Made by a program: the position numbers and the translations under genes
The notes under the pieces: model-generated
Told to the model about the DNA's origin: nothing
Seen by the model: the letters and a program-made list of their open reading frames with translations, nothing else
The model's database searches: none
Assembly: GCF_030814995.1 (NCBI RefSeq)
Contig: NZ_JAUSVX010000002.1
Coordinates: 62,001 to 126,000 of the forward strand
Length of the DNA stretch: 64,000 bases
DNA from: Labrys wisconsinensis
Lineage (GTDB): Bacteria > Pseudomonadota > Alphaproteobacteria > Rhizobiales > Labraceae
Reading direction: 5' to 3'
Shown: in pieces, positions 37,152 through 46,194 of the stretch
Position numbering within the stretch: position 1 is the first letter of the stretch
How the letters are laid out: each line of letters starts with the position of its first letter

Positions 37152-38529
37152 CGCCTACTCGATCCGCCGGCGGCTGCTCCTGCGCATCGGCGGGACGCTC
37201 GTGGTCCTGCTCGCGGTGATCGCCTTCGGCTTCGCGCGCTATGCGGAGGAGGCGGCGCGGCGCTCCTTCGACCAGCTGCTCTCGGCCTCGGCGCTCACCA
37301 TCGCCGGCTCGATGCGCCTCGACGGCGGCGGGCTCACCGCCGACGTGCCGACCGCCGCCTTCGCCATGCTGGCGGCGGCGCGGGACGACCGCGTCTTCTA
37401 CCGGCTCCTCGACGATGACGGGCGCACCGTCACCGGCTATGCCGACCTGCCCTTCGTGCAGCCCGGGCCGGACCGCGACCAGGCGTTCTACGACGCGGAC
37501 TATCGCGGCTTCGCCGTGCGGACCGTGGCGGTCCGGCGGCTGCTGACCTCGGGCGTGCGGGCGCGGTGGGGAACGGTGCTGGTGGCGCAGACCACCGGGG
37601 CCCGGGACCGGCTGACCTCGGAGCTGTCCGACCGCACGCTGCTGGCGCTGCTCGCCATGGCGGCCGTGGCGGCGATGCTGATCCTCCTCGGCGTCGCCGA
37701 CACGCTGAAGCCGGTCGTGGCGCTGAAGTCGCGGATCGAGGGGCGCGACCCCACCGATTTCTCGCCGATCGCCGACCTCGTCCCCGACGAGGTCGAGCCG
37801 CTGAAGGCCGCGCTCAATGCGCTCCTGACCCGGTTCAAGACCTCGCTGGACGAGACCCGCTCCTTCCTGGCGGACGCGGCGCACCAGCTGCGCACGCCGC
37901 TGGCCAGCCTGATGGGCCAGACCGAGCTCGCCCTGCGGGAGGCCGGCTCCGGCGCGATGGCCGAACGTCTCGGCCGCATCGACCGCAATGTCCGCCTCGC
38001 CGCCCGCATCGTCGACCAGCTCCTCAGCGACGCCAGCGTCTCGAACCGCCTGGAATCGACACCCAAGGAGCCGGTCGACCTCGTCCACCTCGCCGCCGAG
38101 GTGATCAACGACCTCGTCGGCGGCGCCGGTGCCCATGCGATCCGCCTCTATGTCGAGGACGACGTCGTCGATCCCATGGTCCGGGCCGATGCCGGCTCGC
38201 TCGCCGAGGCGCTGCGCAACCTGATCGACAATGCGATGAAATATGCGCCGCCGGCGGCGCCGATCGACGTCTCCATCGCCGGGGCGGCCGGGGACGGGCT
38301 GGTCCTCACCGTCGCCGATCGCGGTCCCGGCATCCGCGCGGCCGATCGCCCGCGCGTGCTCGGCCGGTTCGAGCGCGGCGATGCGGCGCGGGCGCCCGTC
38401 GGCAGCGGGCTCGGCCTCGCGATCGTGGCGCGGGTCGTGGCCGCGCATGGCGGGCAGCTCGCCCTGCGTGACCGCGCGGGCGGGGGCCTCGCCGCCGAGA
38501 TCACGCTGCGTCGCGACGCCAAGGGGTGA
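37144..38529 (+). CDS. Sensor histidine kinase, TctE/QseC-like
   Basis: A 461-residue membrane kinase. One helix near residues 12-30, a periplasmic sensor of about 130 residues, a second helix near 165-185, then the phospho-acceptor His247 in DAAHQLRTPLASLMG and the ATPase domain with NLIDNAMKYAP (N box), VADRGPGIR (G1) and GSGLGLAIV (G2). The GTG start at 37144 overlaps the regulator gene; its stop overlaps the next start (GTGA). The short sensor has TctE-type features and may detect ligand through the binding protein encoded next. Confidence 0.92.
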   Translation: MSSAYSIRRRLLLRIGGTLVVLLAVIAFGFARYAEEAARRSFDQLLSASALTIAGSMRLDGGGLTADVPTAAFAMLAAARDDRVFYRLLDDDGRTVTGYADLPFVQPGPDRDQAFYDADYRGFAVRTVAVRRLLTSGVRARWGTVLVAQTTGARDRLTSELSDRTLLALLAMAAVAAMLILLGVADTLKPVVALKSRIEGRDPTDFSPIADLVPDEVEPLKAALNALLTRFKTSLDETRSFLADAAHQLRTPLASLMGQTELALREAGSGAMAERLGRIDRNVRLAARIVDQLLSDASVSNRLESTPKEPVDLVHLAAEVINDLVGGAGAHAIRLYVEDDVVDPMVRADAGSLAEALRNLIDNAMKYAPPAAPIDVSIAGAAGDGLVLTVADRGPGIRAADRPRVLGRFERGDAARAPVGSGLGLAIVARVVAAHGGQLALRDRAGGGLAAEITLRRDAKG

Positions 38530-39587
38530 GGGCGATGCTGCGACGGATCGCCCTCATCCTTCTGCTGCTGGCCGGCCCGGTGCCGGCCGCGGCCCAATCG
38601 CTGACCATTGCCGGGGTGACCGACACCGCGACCTTCCGCCCGGTGATCGAGGCCTTCCGCAAGCTGCATCCGCAGATCACGGTCGAGTATCACGAATATG
38701 AGTCGATCCCCCTGGACGAGGGCCTGCGGCAGGGCACGCTGACGCCGCCGCCGGACCTCGTCATCAGCTCCGCGGTCGACCGGCAGTTCAAGGCGGTCAA
38801 TGACGGGCTGGCCCGGCCCTATCGCTCCGAGCAGACCAGGGCGCTGCCGGACTGGGCGCGCTTTGCCGACGAGGCTTTCGGCTTCACCTTCGAGCCCCTG
38901 GTGTTCGTCGCCAACCGCCGGCTCTTTCCCGACGGCAGGCCGCCGTCCAGCCGTGCCGCCCTTCTCGACTATCTCGAAGCCGCGCCGACCCGGCGGATCG
39001 CCACCTATGACCCGCTGACCAGCGGCGTCGGCTACCTCGTCGCCAACATGGACCTGGCGACCAACAGCCAGTTCGCCGCCTTCATCGGCCGCTCGGCGCA
39101 GAACGGGCTCTCGACCTTCGCCTCGTCGCTGGAGATCCTGCAGGAGGTTGCCGCCGGCCGCTCGGCGATCGCCTTCAACGTGCTCGGCTCCTATGCGGCG
39201 GGCTGGAAGGCTGCCGGCGCCGACATCGAGATCGTCTACCCCGTCGACTATACCTTCGCACTGATGCGCGTCGCGCTCATCCCCCGGGGCGCGCGCGAGC
39301 CCCGCTCGGCCGAGCTGTTCCTCGACTTCCTGCTGTCGGAGCAAGGCCAGACCGTGCTGACGCGCGACGGCAACCTGCCGGCGATCCGCAGCATTCCCGG
39401 GCCCTATGCCAGCGAGCGCACGATCCGGGAGAGCGCGGCCGGGCCGATCCGGATCATCGGCCTGGACGCGACGCTGCTGGCCATGGCCGACGACCTGCAC
39501 CGGCGCTCGTTCGAGACGTTCTGGCGCTCGCTGGTCGAGACCGGCACCCGCGGCCGAGCGGCGGCGCGCGCCTCGCCCGGGCCGTGA
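38526..39587 (+). CDS. Periplasmic substrate-binding protein linked to the two-component system
   Basis: A 353-residue secreted binding protein (GTG 38526, or ATG 38535 three codons later). Signal peptide ends near PAAAQS (about residue 25). The mature part has SLTIAGVTDTATFRPVIEAF, VEYHEYES, TYDPLTSGVGYLVANMD and a C-terminal lobe typical of Fe/sugar-phosphate-type receptors. It has no permease beside it on this strand and is translationally coupled to the kinase, like PgtC in the phosphoglycerate sensing system. It probably presents a ligand to the kinase, although delivery to the divergent importer is also possible. Confidence 0.85.
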   Translation: MRAMLRRIALILLLLAGPVPAAAQSLTIAGVTDTATFRPVIEAFRKLHPQITVEYHEYESIPLDEGLRQGTLTPPPDLVISSAVDRQFKAVNDGLARPYRSEQTRALPDWARFADEAFGFTFEPLVFVANRRLFPDGRPPSSRAALLDYLEAAPTRRIATYDPLTSGVGYLVANMDLATNSQFAAFIGRSAQNGLSTFASSLEILQEVAAGRSAIAFNVLGSYAAGWKAAGADIEIVYPVDYTFALMRVALIPRGAREPRSAELFLDFLLSEQGQTVLTRDGNLPAIRSIPGPYASERTIRESAAGPIRIIGLDATLLAMADDLHRRSFETFWRSLVETGTRGRAAARASPGP

Positions 39588-39797
39588 TCCCGGCCCGGGC
39601 CGAATGGTCCGGAGCCGCGGGCGCGATCTCGCCGCTGCCGACGCGGGCGGCGTCAACAGGGGAATCCGCGATCCCGGTTCATCGGTTTCATCGTCGTCAT
39701 GGTCCGGCCCGGATGGGTGTCCGCACCGCGAGCGCAGCGCGCTCGAGCCAGGGCTGGTTCGTTGTGAGAAATAGATGTTTCGCACGGCGCCCGGCGA

Positions 39798-41414
39798 TCA
39801 GGGAAGGCCGCGCATGAGCGAGACGGCGCGGTCGGACAGCGCCATGGTCGGGGCGTTGGTGTTGGCGGAGACGAGCTTCGGCATGGCGGAGGCGTCGACG
39901 ACGCGCAGGCCGGCGATGCCGCGCACCTTGAGATCCGGCGTCAGCACGGCGTCGGGATCATCGTCGCTGCCCATCCGGCAGGTGCCGACCGGGTGGTAGT
40001 CGGTCTTCACGGTGCGCCGGATATGCGCGTCGAGCGCGGCATCATCCGTTTCGGCGGCCCCGGGCAGGATCTCCTCGCGCACGATCTCGCGAAGCGGCGC
40101 CTGGGCGAGGATCTCGCGCGCGGTGCGCAGGCCCTCGCGCAGATGGCGGATGTCGTCGGGATGGCCGAGATAGTTCGGATTGACGAGCGGCGCGTCGGCG
40201 GGATCGGCGGAGCGCAGCCTGACCCAGCCGGTCGAGCGCGGCCGCAGCAGCACGGCGTGCAGCGTGATGCCGTCGATGTCGGGCACGCCGCGCACATCCT
40301 TGTCGATGTAGCTCGTCTTCGGCACGCACCAGATCTGGACGACCGGATCGCCGGTGCCGTCCTCGGGCACGTGATAGGAGCAGGCCTCGACGCCGTTGGT
40401 GGCCACGCGCCCCGATCCGAACAGGACATATTGAAGGCCGTTCAGGATCATGCGGACGCCGCGGTCCTGCCTGAAATAGCCGAGGGAGCCGACCGTCCGC
40501 GCAGCGAGGGGCGCTCCGGCATGGTCCTGCAGGTTGCGCCCGACGCCCGGCAGGTTCGCCTTGACGGCGATGCCGAGCCTGCGCAGCGCGTCCGCCGGGC
40601 CGATGCCCGAGAGCATCAGCAGCTTCGGGGAGACGAAGGCGCCGGCGGCGAGCAGCACCTCGCCATCGGCGCGGGCCGTGAGGCTCCGCCCGTCCAGGGC
40701 ATAGTCGACGCCGACGGCGCGATCGTTCTCGATGATGATGCGGTCGACCCGGGCGCCGGTGACGATCGTCAGCCGGTCATCCCCGGCGAGCGGCGCGATG
40801 AAGGCGTCGACCGCGCTGCAGCGCCGGCCGTTCGCCGCGGTCACCTGGACATAGCCGACCCCGGACGGATCCCCCTGGTTGAAGTCCGGCGTGAAGGGCA
40901 TCCCCAGCGCCTGCACCGCCTTGACGTAGAGATGGCTCATCTCGCAGGTGAAGCCGGGATAGGACACCTCGAGCGCGCCGCTTGCGCCGTGGAAGCGGTT
41001 GTTGAAGCGCTGATTGCGCTCCATCCGCGTGAAATGCGGCAGGATCGTCGCCCAGGACCAGAGGTCGGTCCTGGCGATCGCGCCCCAGGCGTCATAGTCG
41101 GCGGCGCGGCCGCGCATATAGCCCTGTGCATTGATGCTGCTGCCGCCGCCGAGCACATGGCCCTGGGGGATGACCTGCACGCGCCCGCCGAGCTGCTCCT
41201 GCGGCACGGTGTGGTGCTGGGTGAGGTAGCGCGAGCCGCCGAGGATCCGGCTGAAGCCGGCCGGTGCGCGCAGGATGAAGGCGCCGTACTGGCCGCCGGC
41301 CTCGAGCAGCAGCACGCGTGCGCCGAATTCGCCGACGAGGCGCGAAGCGGCGACGCACCCCGCGCTGCCGCCGCCGACGATGATGTAGTCGAAGCTCCGG
41401 GCCGTCCCCGTCAT
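39798..41414 (-). CDS. GMC family FAD-dependent oxidoreductase (choline dehydrogenase-like)
   Basis: A 538-residue flavoprotein. FAD is bound by DYIIVGGGSAGCVAA at residues 9-23 and the second GMC block GHVLGGGSSINAQGYMRG near residue 84; the active-site His is in DYHPVGTCRMG near residue 473. The final segment LRVVDASAMPKLVSANTNAP is the C-terminal signature. Members oxidise alcohols, including sugar alcohols and choline. Start ATG overlaps the preceding gene by four bases; it is the last gene of the operon that begins at 45206. Confidence 0.92.
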   Translation of the reverse strand: MTGTARSFDYIIVGGGSAGCVAASRLVGEFGARVLLLEAGGQYGAFILRAPAGFSRILGGSRYLTQHHTVPQEQLGGRVQVIPQGHVLGGGSSINAQGYMRGRAADYDAWGAIARTDLWSWATILPHFTRMERNQRFNNRFHGASGALEVSYPGFTCEMSHLYVKAVQALGMPFTPDFNQGDPSGVGYVQVTAANGRRCSAVDAFIAPLAGDDRLTIVTGARVDRIIIENDRAVGVDYALDGRSLTARADGEVLLAAGAFVSPKLLMLSGIGPADALRRLGIAVKANLPGVGRNLQDHAGAPLAARTVGSLGYFRQDRGVRMILNGLQYVLFGSGRVATNGVEACSYHVPEDGTGDPVVQIWCVPKTSYIDKDVRGVPDIDGITLHAVLLRPRSTGWVRLRSADPADAPLVNPNYLGHPDDIRHLREGLRTAREILAQAPLREIVREEILPGAAETDDAALDAHIRRTVKTDYHPVGTCRMGSDDDPDAVLTPDLKVRGIAGLRVVDASAMPKLVSANTNAPTMALSDRAVSLMRGLP

Positions 41415-42388
41415 CGACGGGCGCTCCGGACCTCGGCCGTCGCCCGATCGAGGCCGCGGAGATAGCCGATGGCGAAGATATGGCCCTGCATGCCGTAGCC
41501 TTCCGGCGAATCGCTCTCGTCGGTGGCGAGGAGCGGCGCGTGGTCGCTGCGGACGTATCCGTCGAATCCGATCTCATGCAGCTTGCGGAAGATGGCGACG
41601 AGGTCCGTCTGGCCCTCGTCCGGAAAGGTCTCGATGAAGTCGGTCAGCGTTCCCGAAATGTCGCGGACATGAACATAGGCGATGCGACCCTGATAGCGCT
41701 CGACGAGGCCGACGATGTCGGCACCCATCTCGGCGAAGCACCCGACGCAGAAGGTCAGGGCATTGGCCGGGCTGGGCGAGAAGGCCAGCAGCCGGTCGAA
41801 GCTCTCCTGCCGGTCCATGATCCGCTCGAGCCCGCAGAGCGGCGAGAGCGGCGGATCGTCCGGATGCATGGCAAGCTTCACGCCCGCCGCCTCGGCCGCC
41901 GGCAGGACCGCGCGCAGGAAGCGCTCGAGGTTCTCCCACATCCGCTCGCGGGGGATCGGCGTCTCGCCATGCGGCATGGTGCCCGGCCCGACGTCGGCGA
42001 GGCGGAAGCCGCTGGTCGGGGCGCCGCCGCGCGCCTTCGCCTGGAACGTGGTCCGCACGACCATCGCGTCCTCGCTCACCTGCGGCATGAAGTTGTAGGC
42101 GATCACCTCGACGCCGAGCGCGCCGAGATGGCCGATGATCCGCTTGTAGCGCTCGGTCTGCTCGGCCGCGCCCTCCTTGCCGAGCACGATGCGGTCGATG
42201 GCCGGCCCGGATTCGGCGATTCTCCAGGGCAGGCCGTATCGGGCATAGTGGTCGCGCAGGGCGCGAAGGGCGTCGCGGTCGTCCGGCAGGCCGTGCATGT
42301 CGTAGTGGACGGCATAGTCCGCGCCGAGCTGCTTGAGGGCGCGCAGGCGCTTCTCGGTCGGCGGCGTGGCAACGATGGTGAGCTTCAT
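41411..42388 (-). CDS. Mannonate dehydratase-like sugar isomerase/dehydratase (UxuA family)
   Basis: A 325-residue TIM-barrel enzyme. Metal-ligand contexts of UxuA are present: HPDDPP at 175-180, FCVGCF with Cys214/217, HVRD at 240-243 and SDHAP at 281-285; DEGQ at 257-260 fits the substrate lid. The protein is shorter than typical UxuA (about 350-395), so it may act on a related sugar acid. It sits 22 bases after the M81 gene and overlaps the GMC gene. Confidence 0.84.
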   Translation of the reverse strand: MKLTIVATPPTEKRLRALKQLGADYAVHYDMHGLPDDRDALRALRDHYARYGLPWRIAESGPAIDRIVLGKEGAAEQTERYKRIIGHLGALGVEVIAYNFMPQVSEDAMVVRTTFQAKARGGAPTSGFRLADVGPGTMPHGETPIPRERMWENLERFLRAVLPAAEAAGVKLAMHPDDPPLSPLCGLERIMDRQESFDRLLAFSPSPANALTFCVGCFAEMGADIVGLVERYQGRIAYVHVRDISGTLTDFIETFPDEGQTDLVAIFRKLHEIGFDGYVRSDHAPLLATDESDSPEGYGMQGHIFAIGYLRGLDRATAEVRSARR

Positions 42389-42410
42389 CGGGGGTCCCCG
42401 GCGCGCGGCG

Positions 42411-43883
42411 TCAGATCGGGTCGAGCGGATAGAGCGGCCGGGTCGCCCTGGTGAAGGGGATGCGGCGCATGTCGGGCGCAGTCGGTCCGGGCGTGTTCGC
42501 GACCAGGATGCGCGCCGCCGCCGGGCCGAAGCTCTGGCGAAAATGCGAGGGCGACTTCACGAAGACGAGGGCGGCATCCTCGAGCGGCAGGCCCTGCGAG
42601 ACGTACATCGCCTTGTCCCATTCCATGGAAGGCTGGCTGCGGACGAGCAGGCGGATGCCCCCGATGGCGATCACCGCGGTCGGCCCCATGCAGAGCTCGA
42701 GGCCGTTGGGCCCGCCATCGGTCATCCGGTAGCGACCGTCGGAGAGGTGCAGGACCATGCCGACGATCGTGACCGGCAGCCCCTCGACATGCGAAAAGGC
42801 GTGGCCGACCGGGAGCCTGACGGCTGCGCCGACCCCGGCTTGCGCGGCCGCCGCGACGGCCGGGGGATCGCAGAGCGTGAGATAGGACAGCCGCGCGGAC
42901 TTGTCGGCGCCGCCGGCGATCAGCGCCTCCAGCACGGCCGGACTGTCGGCCGCCGAGCCGCCGGTCGGAGCATCGCCGGCATCGCTGACCAGCGTCATTC
43001 CCGGTCCCGCCAGGCCGATGCGGATCGCCTGGTCGAGCGGCGTCAGCTCGGGGAAGAAGTCGGCCCGATGCTGCCACATCGTCTCCGCTAGGCTCTCCGC
43101 CGCCTCGCCGGCGGCCGCCGGATCGTCGGCGCAGACCAGCGCGGCGAAGCCGAGATCGGGCACGTCGATCCAGGGCTGTACGGGGAAGAGAGCGGCGTGG
43201 ATGACCGCGCCCGACTGCTCCATCGCCCGTGCGGCCAGCGCGATCGGGCGGAACGGTCCGTCGGTCGTGCGGGTGCAGACCGGGCTGACCAGGAGGGGGC
43301 GCTTGGCAAGCGCCATGGCCGGCATGGGCCGGCGTCCCGCGACGACGTCGACCAGCAGACGGGCCGTGCGCTCGCCCGTCTCGAACATGTCGATATGCGG
43401 GTACGCGCGATAGCCGATATGGAAGACGTCCGGCTGCAGCATCAGCGGCGTGATATGGCCGTGAAGGTCGAGGCTGACGCCGATCGGCGTGCCCGGCGGC
43501 AGGATGTCACGCATCCGGGCGATGATCTCGCCGTCGCCGTCTGGCTGGTCCTCGACCACGAGCGCACCGTGGAGCGCCAGCAGAAGCCCGTCGACGGGAC
43601 CGGCTGCGCGCAGCCGCTCCTCCATCTCGCCGACGAGCGCATCGAAGGCGGCGCGCGTCACCGTGCCGCTCGCCGCGGCATAGGCGGCGAGGAGCGACAC
43701 TGGCTCGACGCCGGCCTCCGCGAGCACGGCGAGAAAGCCCGGCACCTCGGTGCGGGCGTCGCCGTATCCGGTCAGGATCTCGTCGCCGCGATGGAGGTAG
43801 TAGCTCTCGAAGGTCGCCAGGGTGGTCGGCAGGGGCGAGAAGCTGTTGCTCTCCTGCATGAGCGAGGCGATGGCGATGCGCAT
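42411..43883 (-). CDS. M81 family metallopeptidase (MlrC-like)
   Basis: A 490-residue protein of the MlrC family, first known from microcystin breakdown but widespread in soil bacteria with unknown substrates. Conserved blocks: IASLMQESNSFSP at the N-terminus, LLALHGALV at 101-109, SLDLHGHIT at 137-145 (His and Asp ligands for zinc), GYRAYPHIDM near 165 and SDAGDAPTGGSA in the C-terminal domain. ATG 43883 begins MRIAIASL, the family start. It may hydrolyse an amide or small peptide bond in this pathway. Confidence 0.9.
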   Translation of the reverse strand: MRIAIASLMQESNSFSPLPTTLATFESYYLHRGDEILTGYGDARTEVPGFLAVLAEAGVEPVSLLAAYAAASGTVTRAAFDALVGEMEERLRAAGPVDGLLLALHGALVVEDQPDGDGEIIARMRDILPPGTPIGVSLDLHGHITPLMLQPDVFHIGYRAYPHIDMFETGERTARLLVDVVAGRRPMPAMALAKRPLLVSPVCTRTTDGPFRPIALAARAMEQSGAVIHAALFPVQPWIDVPDLGFAALVCADDPAAAGEAAESLAETMWQHRADFFPELTPLDQAIRIGLAGPGMTLVSDAGDAPTGGSAADSPAVLEALIAGGADKSARLSYLTLCDPPAVAAAAQAGVGAAVRLPVGHAFSHVEGLPVTIVGMVLHLSDGRYRMTDGGPNGLELCMGPTAVIAIGGIRLLVRSQPSMEWDKAMYVSQGLPLEDAALVFVKSPSHFRQSFGPAAARILVANTPGPTAPDMRRIPFTRATRPLYPLDPI

Positions 43884-43910
43884 GCGATGGTGCTCCCGCG
43901 CCGGCATCGT

Positions 43911-45206
43911 TCAAAGGCCGGCGAGCGACGCCCTGACGCCGTCGATCGTCTCGTCGATCACCGCGTCGCCATGCGTCGTCGAAATGAACCAGGCGCCGCG
44001 CTCGAGCACGCGGACGCCGTGCTGCAGCAGCCGCGTCGTCAGCCGCACATAGCCGGCGCGGTCCACGCCGATAATATCGCGGAAGTTGCGCGGCGGGCTC
44101 GTCAGCCCGAAGCCGACATGGAAGATCTGCGGAAAGCCGGTGACGGTGGCGGAGAGGCCGGCGTCGCGCAGCGCGGCCGCGACGCCCGTCATGAGCCGAT
44201 GTCCCTGCCGCTCGAGCTGCTCATAGGTGCCCGGCGCCTGCAGCGATCTCAACGTCGCCACCGTCGCCGCCATGGTGATGGCTTGAGAATTGTAGGTGCC
44301 GCCGTGCATCACCTTCCTGCCGGTCGCGAACTCGTCCATGAGCGCGGCGGACCCGGCGAGGCCGGCGACGGGGAAGCCGTTCGCCACCGCCTTGCCGAAG
44401 ATGGTGAGGTCGGGCGTCACGCCGAGCCGCGCCTGCGTGCCGCCCGGACCGACGCGGAAGCCGGTGATGACCTCGTCGAAGATCAGGATCGTCCCGGCCT
44501 TGCGGCACGCGGCGCGCACGCCTTCGAGATAGCCGGGCTCCGGGAAGATCGCGCCGGTGTTGCACATCGCCGGCTCCATGATGACGGCGGCGACGTCGCC
44601 ACGCCCGAGCCGGTCCTCGACGAGGTCGAGCCGGTTCCAGGACAGCACCTCGATGAGCTGGCCGGCATGCGCGTCCTGCCCGGCCGTGCCCGCCTGCGGC
44701 ACCGGCGTCCGCTCCGCGCCCATGCCGTCGGGGGTGGGCGCGACGCTCCACAGAATATTGTCGAGCCAGCCGTGATAATGGCCTTCGAACTTGACGATGG
44801 TGCCGCGGCCGGTGACGGCGCGCGCGAGCCGGAGCGCCGCCTGCACCGCCTCGGTGCCGGAGGAGCTGAAACGCACGCGCTCGGCGCAGGGAAGCATGCC
44901 GCAGACGAGCTCGGCCGCCTCGAACTCCACCTCGCTCTGGCCGCCGAAGAGAATGCCGCGCTCGAGCTGCCGGCGCACGGCCTCGACCACCGGCTCGGGC
45001 CGATGGCCGAGGATCATCGGCCCCATGCCGAGGTAATAGTCGATCAGGCGGTTGCCGTCGACGTCGTGCAGGAAAGGGCCTTCGGCATGGTCGAAGACGA
45101 GCGGCGTCGGCGCAATTCCCAGGCGAAAATTGCTGCTCACGCCGCCGGGCAGAAACTGCGAGGCCTCTCGGATACGGTCGACCGAGCGGTGGAAGCTGAA
45201 GTTCAC
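43911..45206 (-). CDS. Class III aminotransferase, glutamate-1-semialdehyde aminomutase-like
   Basis: A 431-residue PLP enzyme. PLP-lysine Lys272 in IFGKAVANGFP, Asp244 in LIFDEVITGFR, phosphate loop SSSGTEAVQAALR at 114-126, and EGHYHGW at 141-147, all in the arrangement of HemL. A heme role is unlikely here because the gene sits in a catabolic operon under a divergent IclR gene; it is more likely an aminotransferase or mutase for a beta- or omega-amino substrate. First gene of the minus-strand operon. Confidence 0.88.
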   Translation of the reverse strand: MNFSFHRSVDRIREASQFLPGGVSSNFRLGIAPTPLVFDHAEGPFLHDVDGNRLIDYYLGMGPMILGHRPEPVVEAVRRQLERGILFGGQSEVEFEAAELVCGMLPCAERVRFSSSGTEAVQAALRLARAVTGRGTIVKFEGHYHGWLDNILWSVAPTPDGMGAERTPVPQAGTAGQDAHAGQLIEVLSWNRLDLVEDRLGRGDVAAVIMEPAMCNTGAIFPEPGYLEGVRAACRKAGTILIFDEVITGFRVGPGGTQARLGVTPDLTIFGKAVANGFPVAGLAGSAALMDEFATGRKVMHGGTYNSQAITMAATVATLRSLQAPGTYEQLERQGHRLMTGVAAALRDAGLSATVTGFPQIFHVGFGLTSPPRNFRDIIGVDRAGYVRLTTRLLQHGVRVLERGAWFISTTHGDAVIDETIDGVRASLAGL

Positions 45207-45221
45207 GGCACTTGTCCCGCT

Positions 45222-45256
45222 ATGGATTGGCTGCCATCATCCACCACAGTATCCAT
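45222..45256. promoter_or_regulatory. Candidate IclR operator in the divergent promoter
   Basis: The 89-base gap between the aminotransferase and IclR genes contains ATGGAT at 45222-45227 and its complement ATCCAT at 45251-45256, with another ATCCA at 45239-45243. The position between divergent genes fits an operator bound by the adjacent IclR protein. The arms are short, so chance is not excluded. Confidence 0.33.
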
Positions 45257-45295
45257 TTCGTGTCAAGAAAGGCACGTTTCTTCAGGAGAAACAAC

Positions 45296-46120
45296 ATGGC
45301 CGCCACGGAGCCGGAGAGCGACCTGGACGATCGATATCTCGTCCAGCCCGTTCTGAAGGCGATGCAGGTCCTGCAGCTGATCTGCGAGGCCGCCGAGCCG
45401 TTGACGCTCAATCAGCTCGTGCGAGAGGCCGGCCTGCCGAAGACCACGGTCTTCCGTTACCTGAAGACGCTGTCGACGATCGGCTTCATCGAGCACGACC
45501 CCGAGGCCGACCGCTACCGGCCCGGCCTCGGGCTCTGGCACCTCTCCCACGCCAGCGGCGCCTACGAGACGCTGAGGCAGGTCTGCCGGCCCCACATGAA
45601 GCGGCTCCGCCAGCGCTTCAACGAGACCATCAATCTCGGCGTGCTGTCGGGCGGCGAGGTCTTCTACCTCGACGTGCTGGAAAGCGAGCGGTCGCTGCGC
45701 ATGCAGTCGAGCATCGGCGCGACGGACGCCCTGCACAGCACCTCGCTCGGTAAGGTCTTCCTCGCGTTCAGCCCCCCCGAGCGGCGTGAGCTGCTGATTC
45801 CGAAGACCTTGCCGCGCCGCACGGCGAACACGATCACCGACCGCGTGGCCCTTGTCGAGCAGCTCGCCATCATTCGCACGACGGGCTACGCCATAGAGAT
45901 CGGCGAGAACGAGGAAGGCTCCTACTGCATCGCCACCCCGATCTGCGACAGCCGCAACGCGGCCGTTGCCGCCATGAGCCTGTCGGCGCCGATCTCCCGC
46001 TATGACGAGGGGGCGCGGCAGGCGATCTGCGCGGGCCTGATCGCGGCGACGAACGAGGTCGGCCGCATCCTGCGCGGGGAGGTCGGCGACGCCGGCGCCG
46101 ATGCCAAGGCGGTTGCCTGA
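45296..46120 (+). CDS. IclR family transcriptional regulator
   Basis: A 274-residue regulator: winged helix from about 15 to 80 (AMQVLQLICEAAEPLTLNQL, PKTTVFRYLKTLSTIGFIE), effector domain after that (VFYLDVLESERSLRM, TSLGKVFLAF, IATPICDSRNAAVAAMS). ATG 45296 has CAGGAGAA upstream; the frame is open back to 45212 but that DNA is the divergent promoter. It likely controls the aminotransferase operon on one side and the importer/SDR genes on the other. Confidence 0.91.
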   Translation: MAATEPESDLDDRYLVQPVLKAMQVLQLICEAAEPLTLNQLVREAGLPKTTVFRYLKTLSTIGFIEHDPEADRYRPGLGLWHLSHASGAYETLRQVCRPHMKRLRQRFNETINLGVLSGGEVFYLDVLESERSLRMQSSIGATDALHSTSLGKVFLAFSPPERRELLIPKTLPRRTANTITDRVALVEQLAIIRTTGYAIEIGENEEGSYCIATPICDSRNAAVAAMSLSAPISRYDEGARQAICAGLIAATNEVGRILRGEVGDAGADAKAVA

Positions 46121-46168
46121 GCGGGCGCGCGAGCGGGACTTTCCCCTTGACGCCGCCGGGTTCATGAT

Positions 46169-46182
46169 GAAACAAATATTTC
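46169..46182. promoter_or_regulatory. AT-rich imperfect palindrome ahead of the sugar importer
   Basis: GAAACAAATATTTC lies 12 bases upstream of the ATPase gene start in an otherwise GC-rich gap, next to TTCGT-ctc-ACGAA (46180-46192). TTGACG at 46147-46152 may be a -35 element. The layout suggests a local promoter/operator in the gap after the IclR gene. Confidence 0.3.
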
Positions 46183-46194
46183 GTCTCACGAACC

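Noticed and set aside
39729-39745. Hairpin CGAGCGC-AGC-GCGCTCG between convergent genes
   Set aside because: The stem is short, lacks a T-run on either strand, and sits about 140 bases from the plus-strand gene end, so terminator function is not supported.
43911-45206. Assignment as hemL (glutamate-1-semialdehyde aminomutase for heme synthesis)
   Set aside because: The fold matches, but alphaproteobacteria generally make aminolevulinate by HemA (the Shemin route), and the operon context is catabolic.
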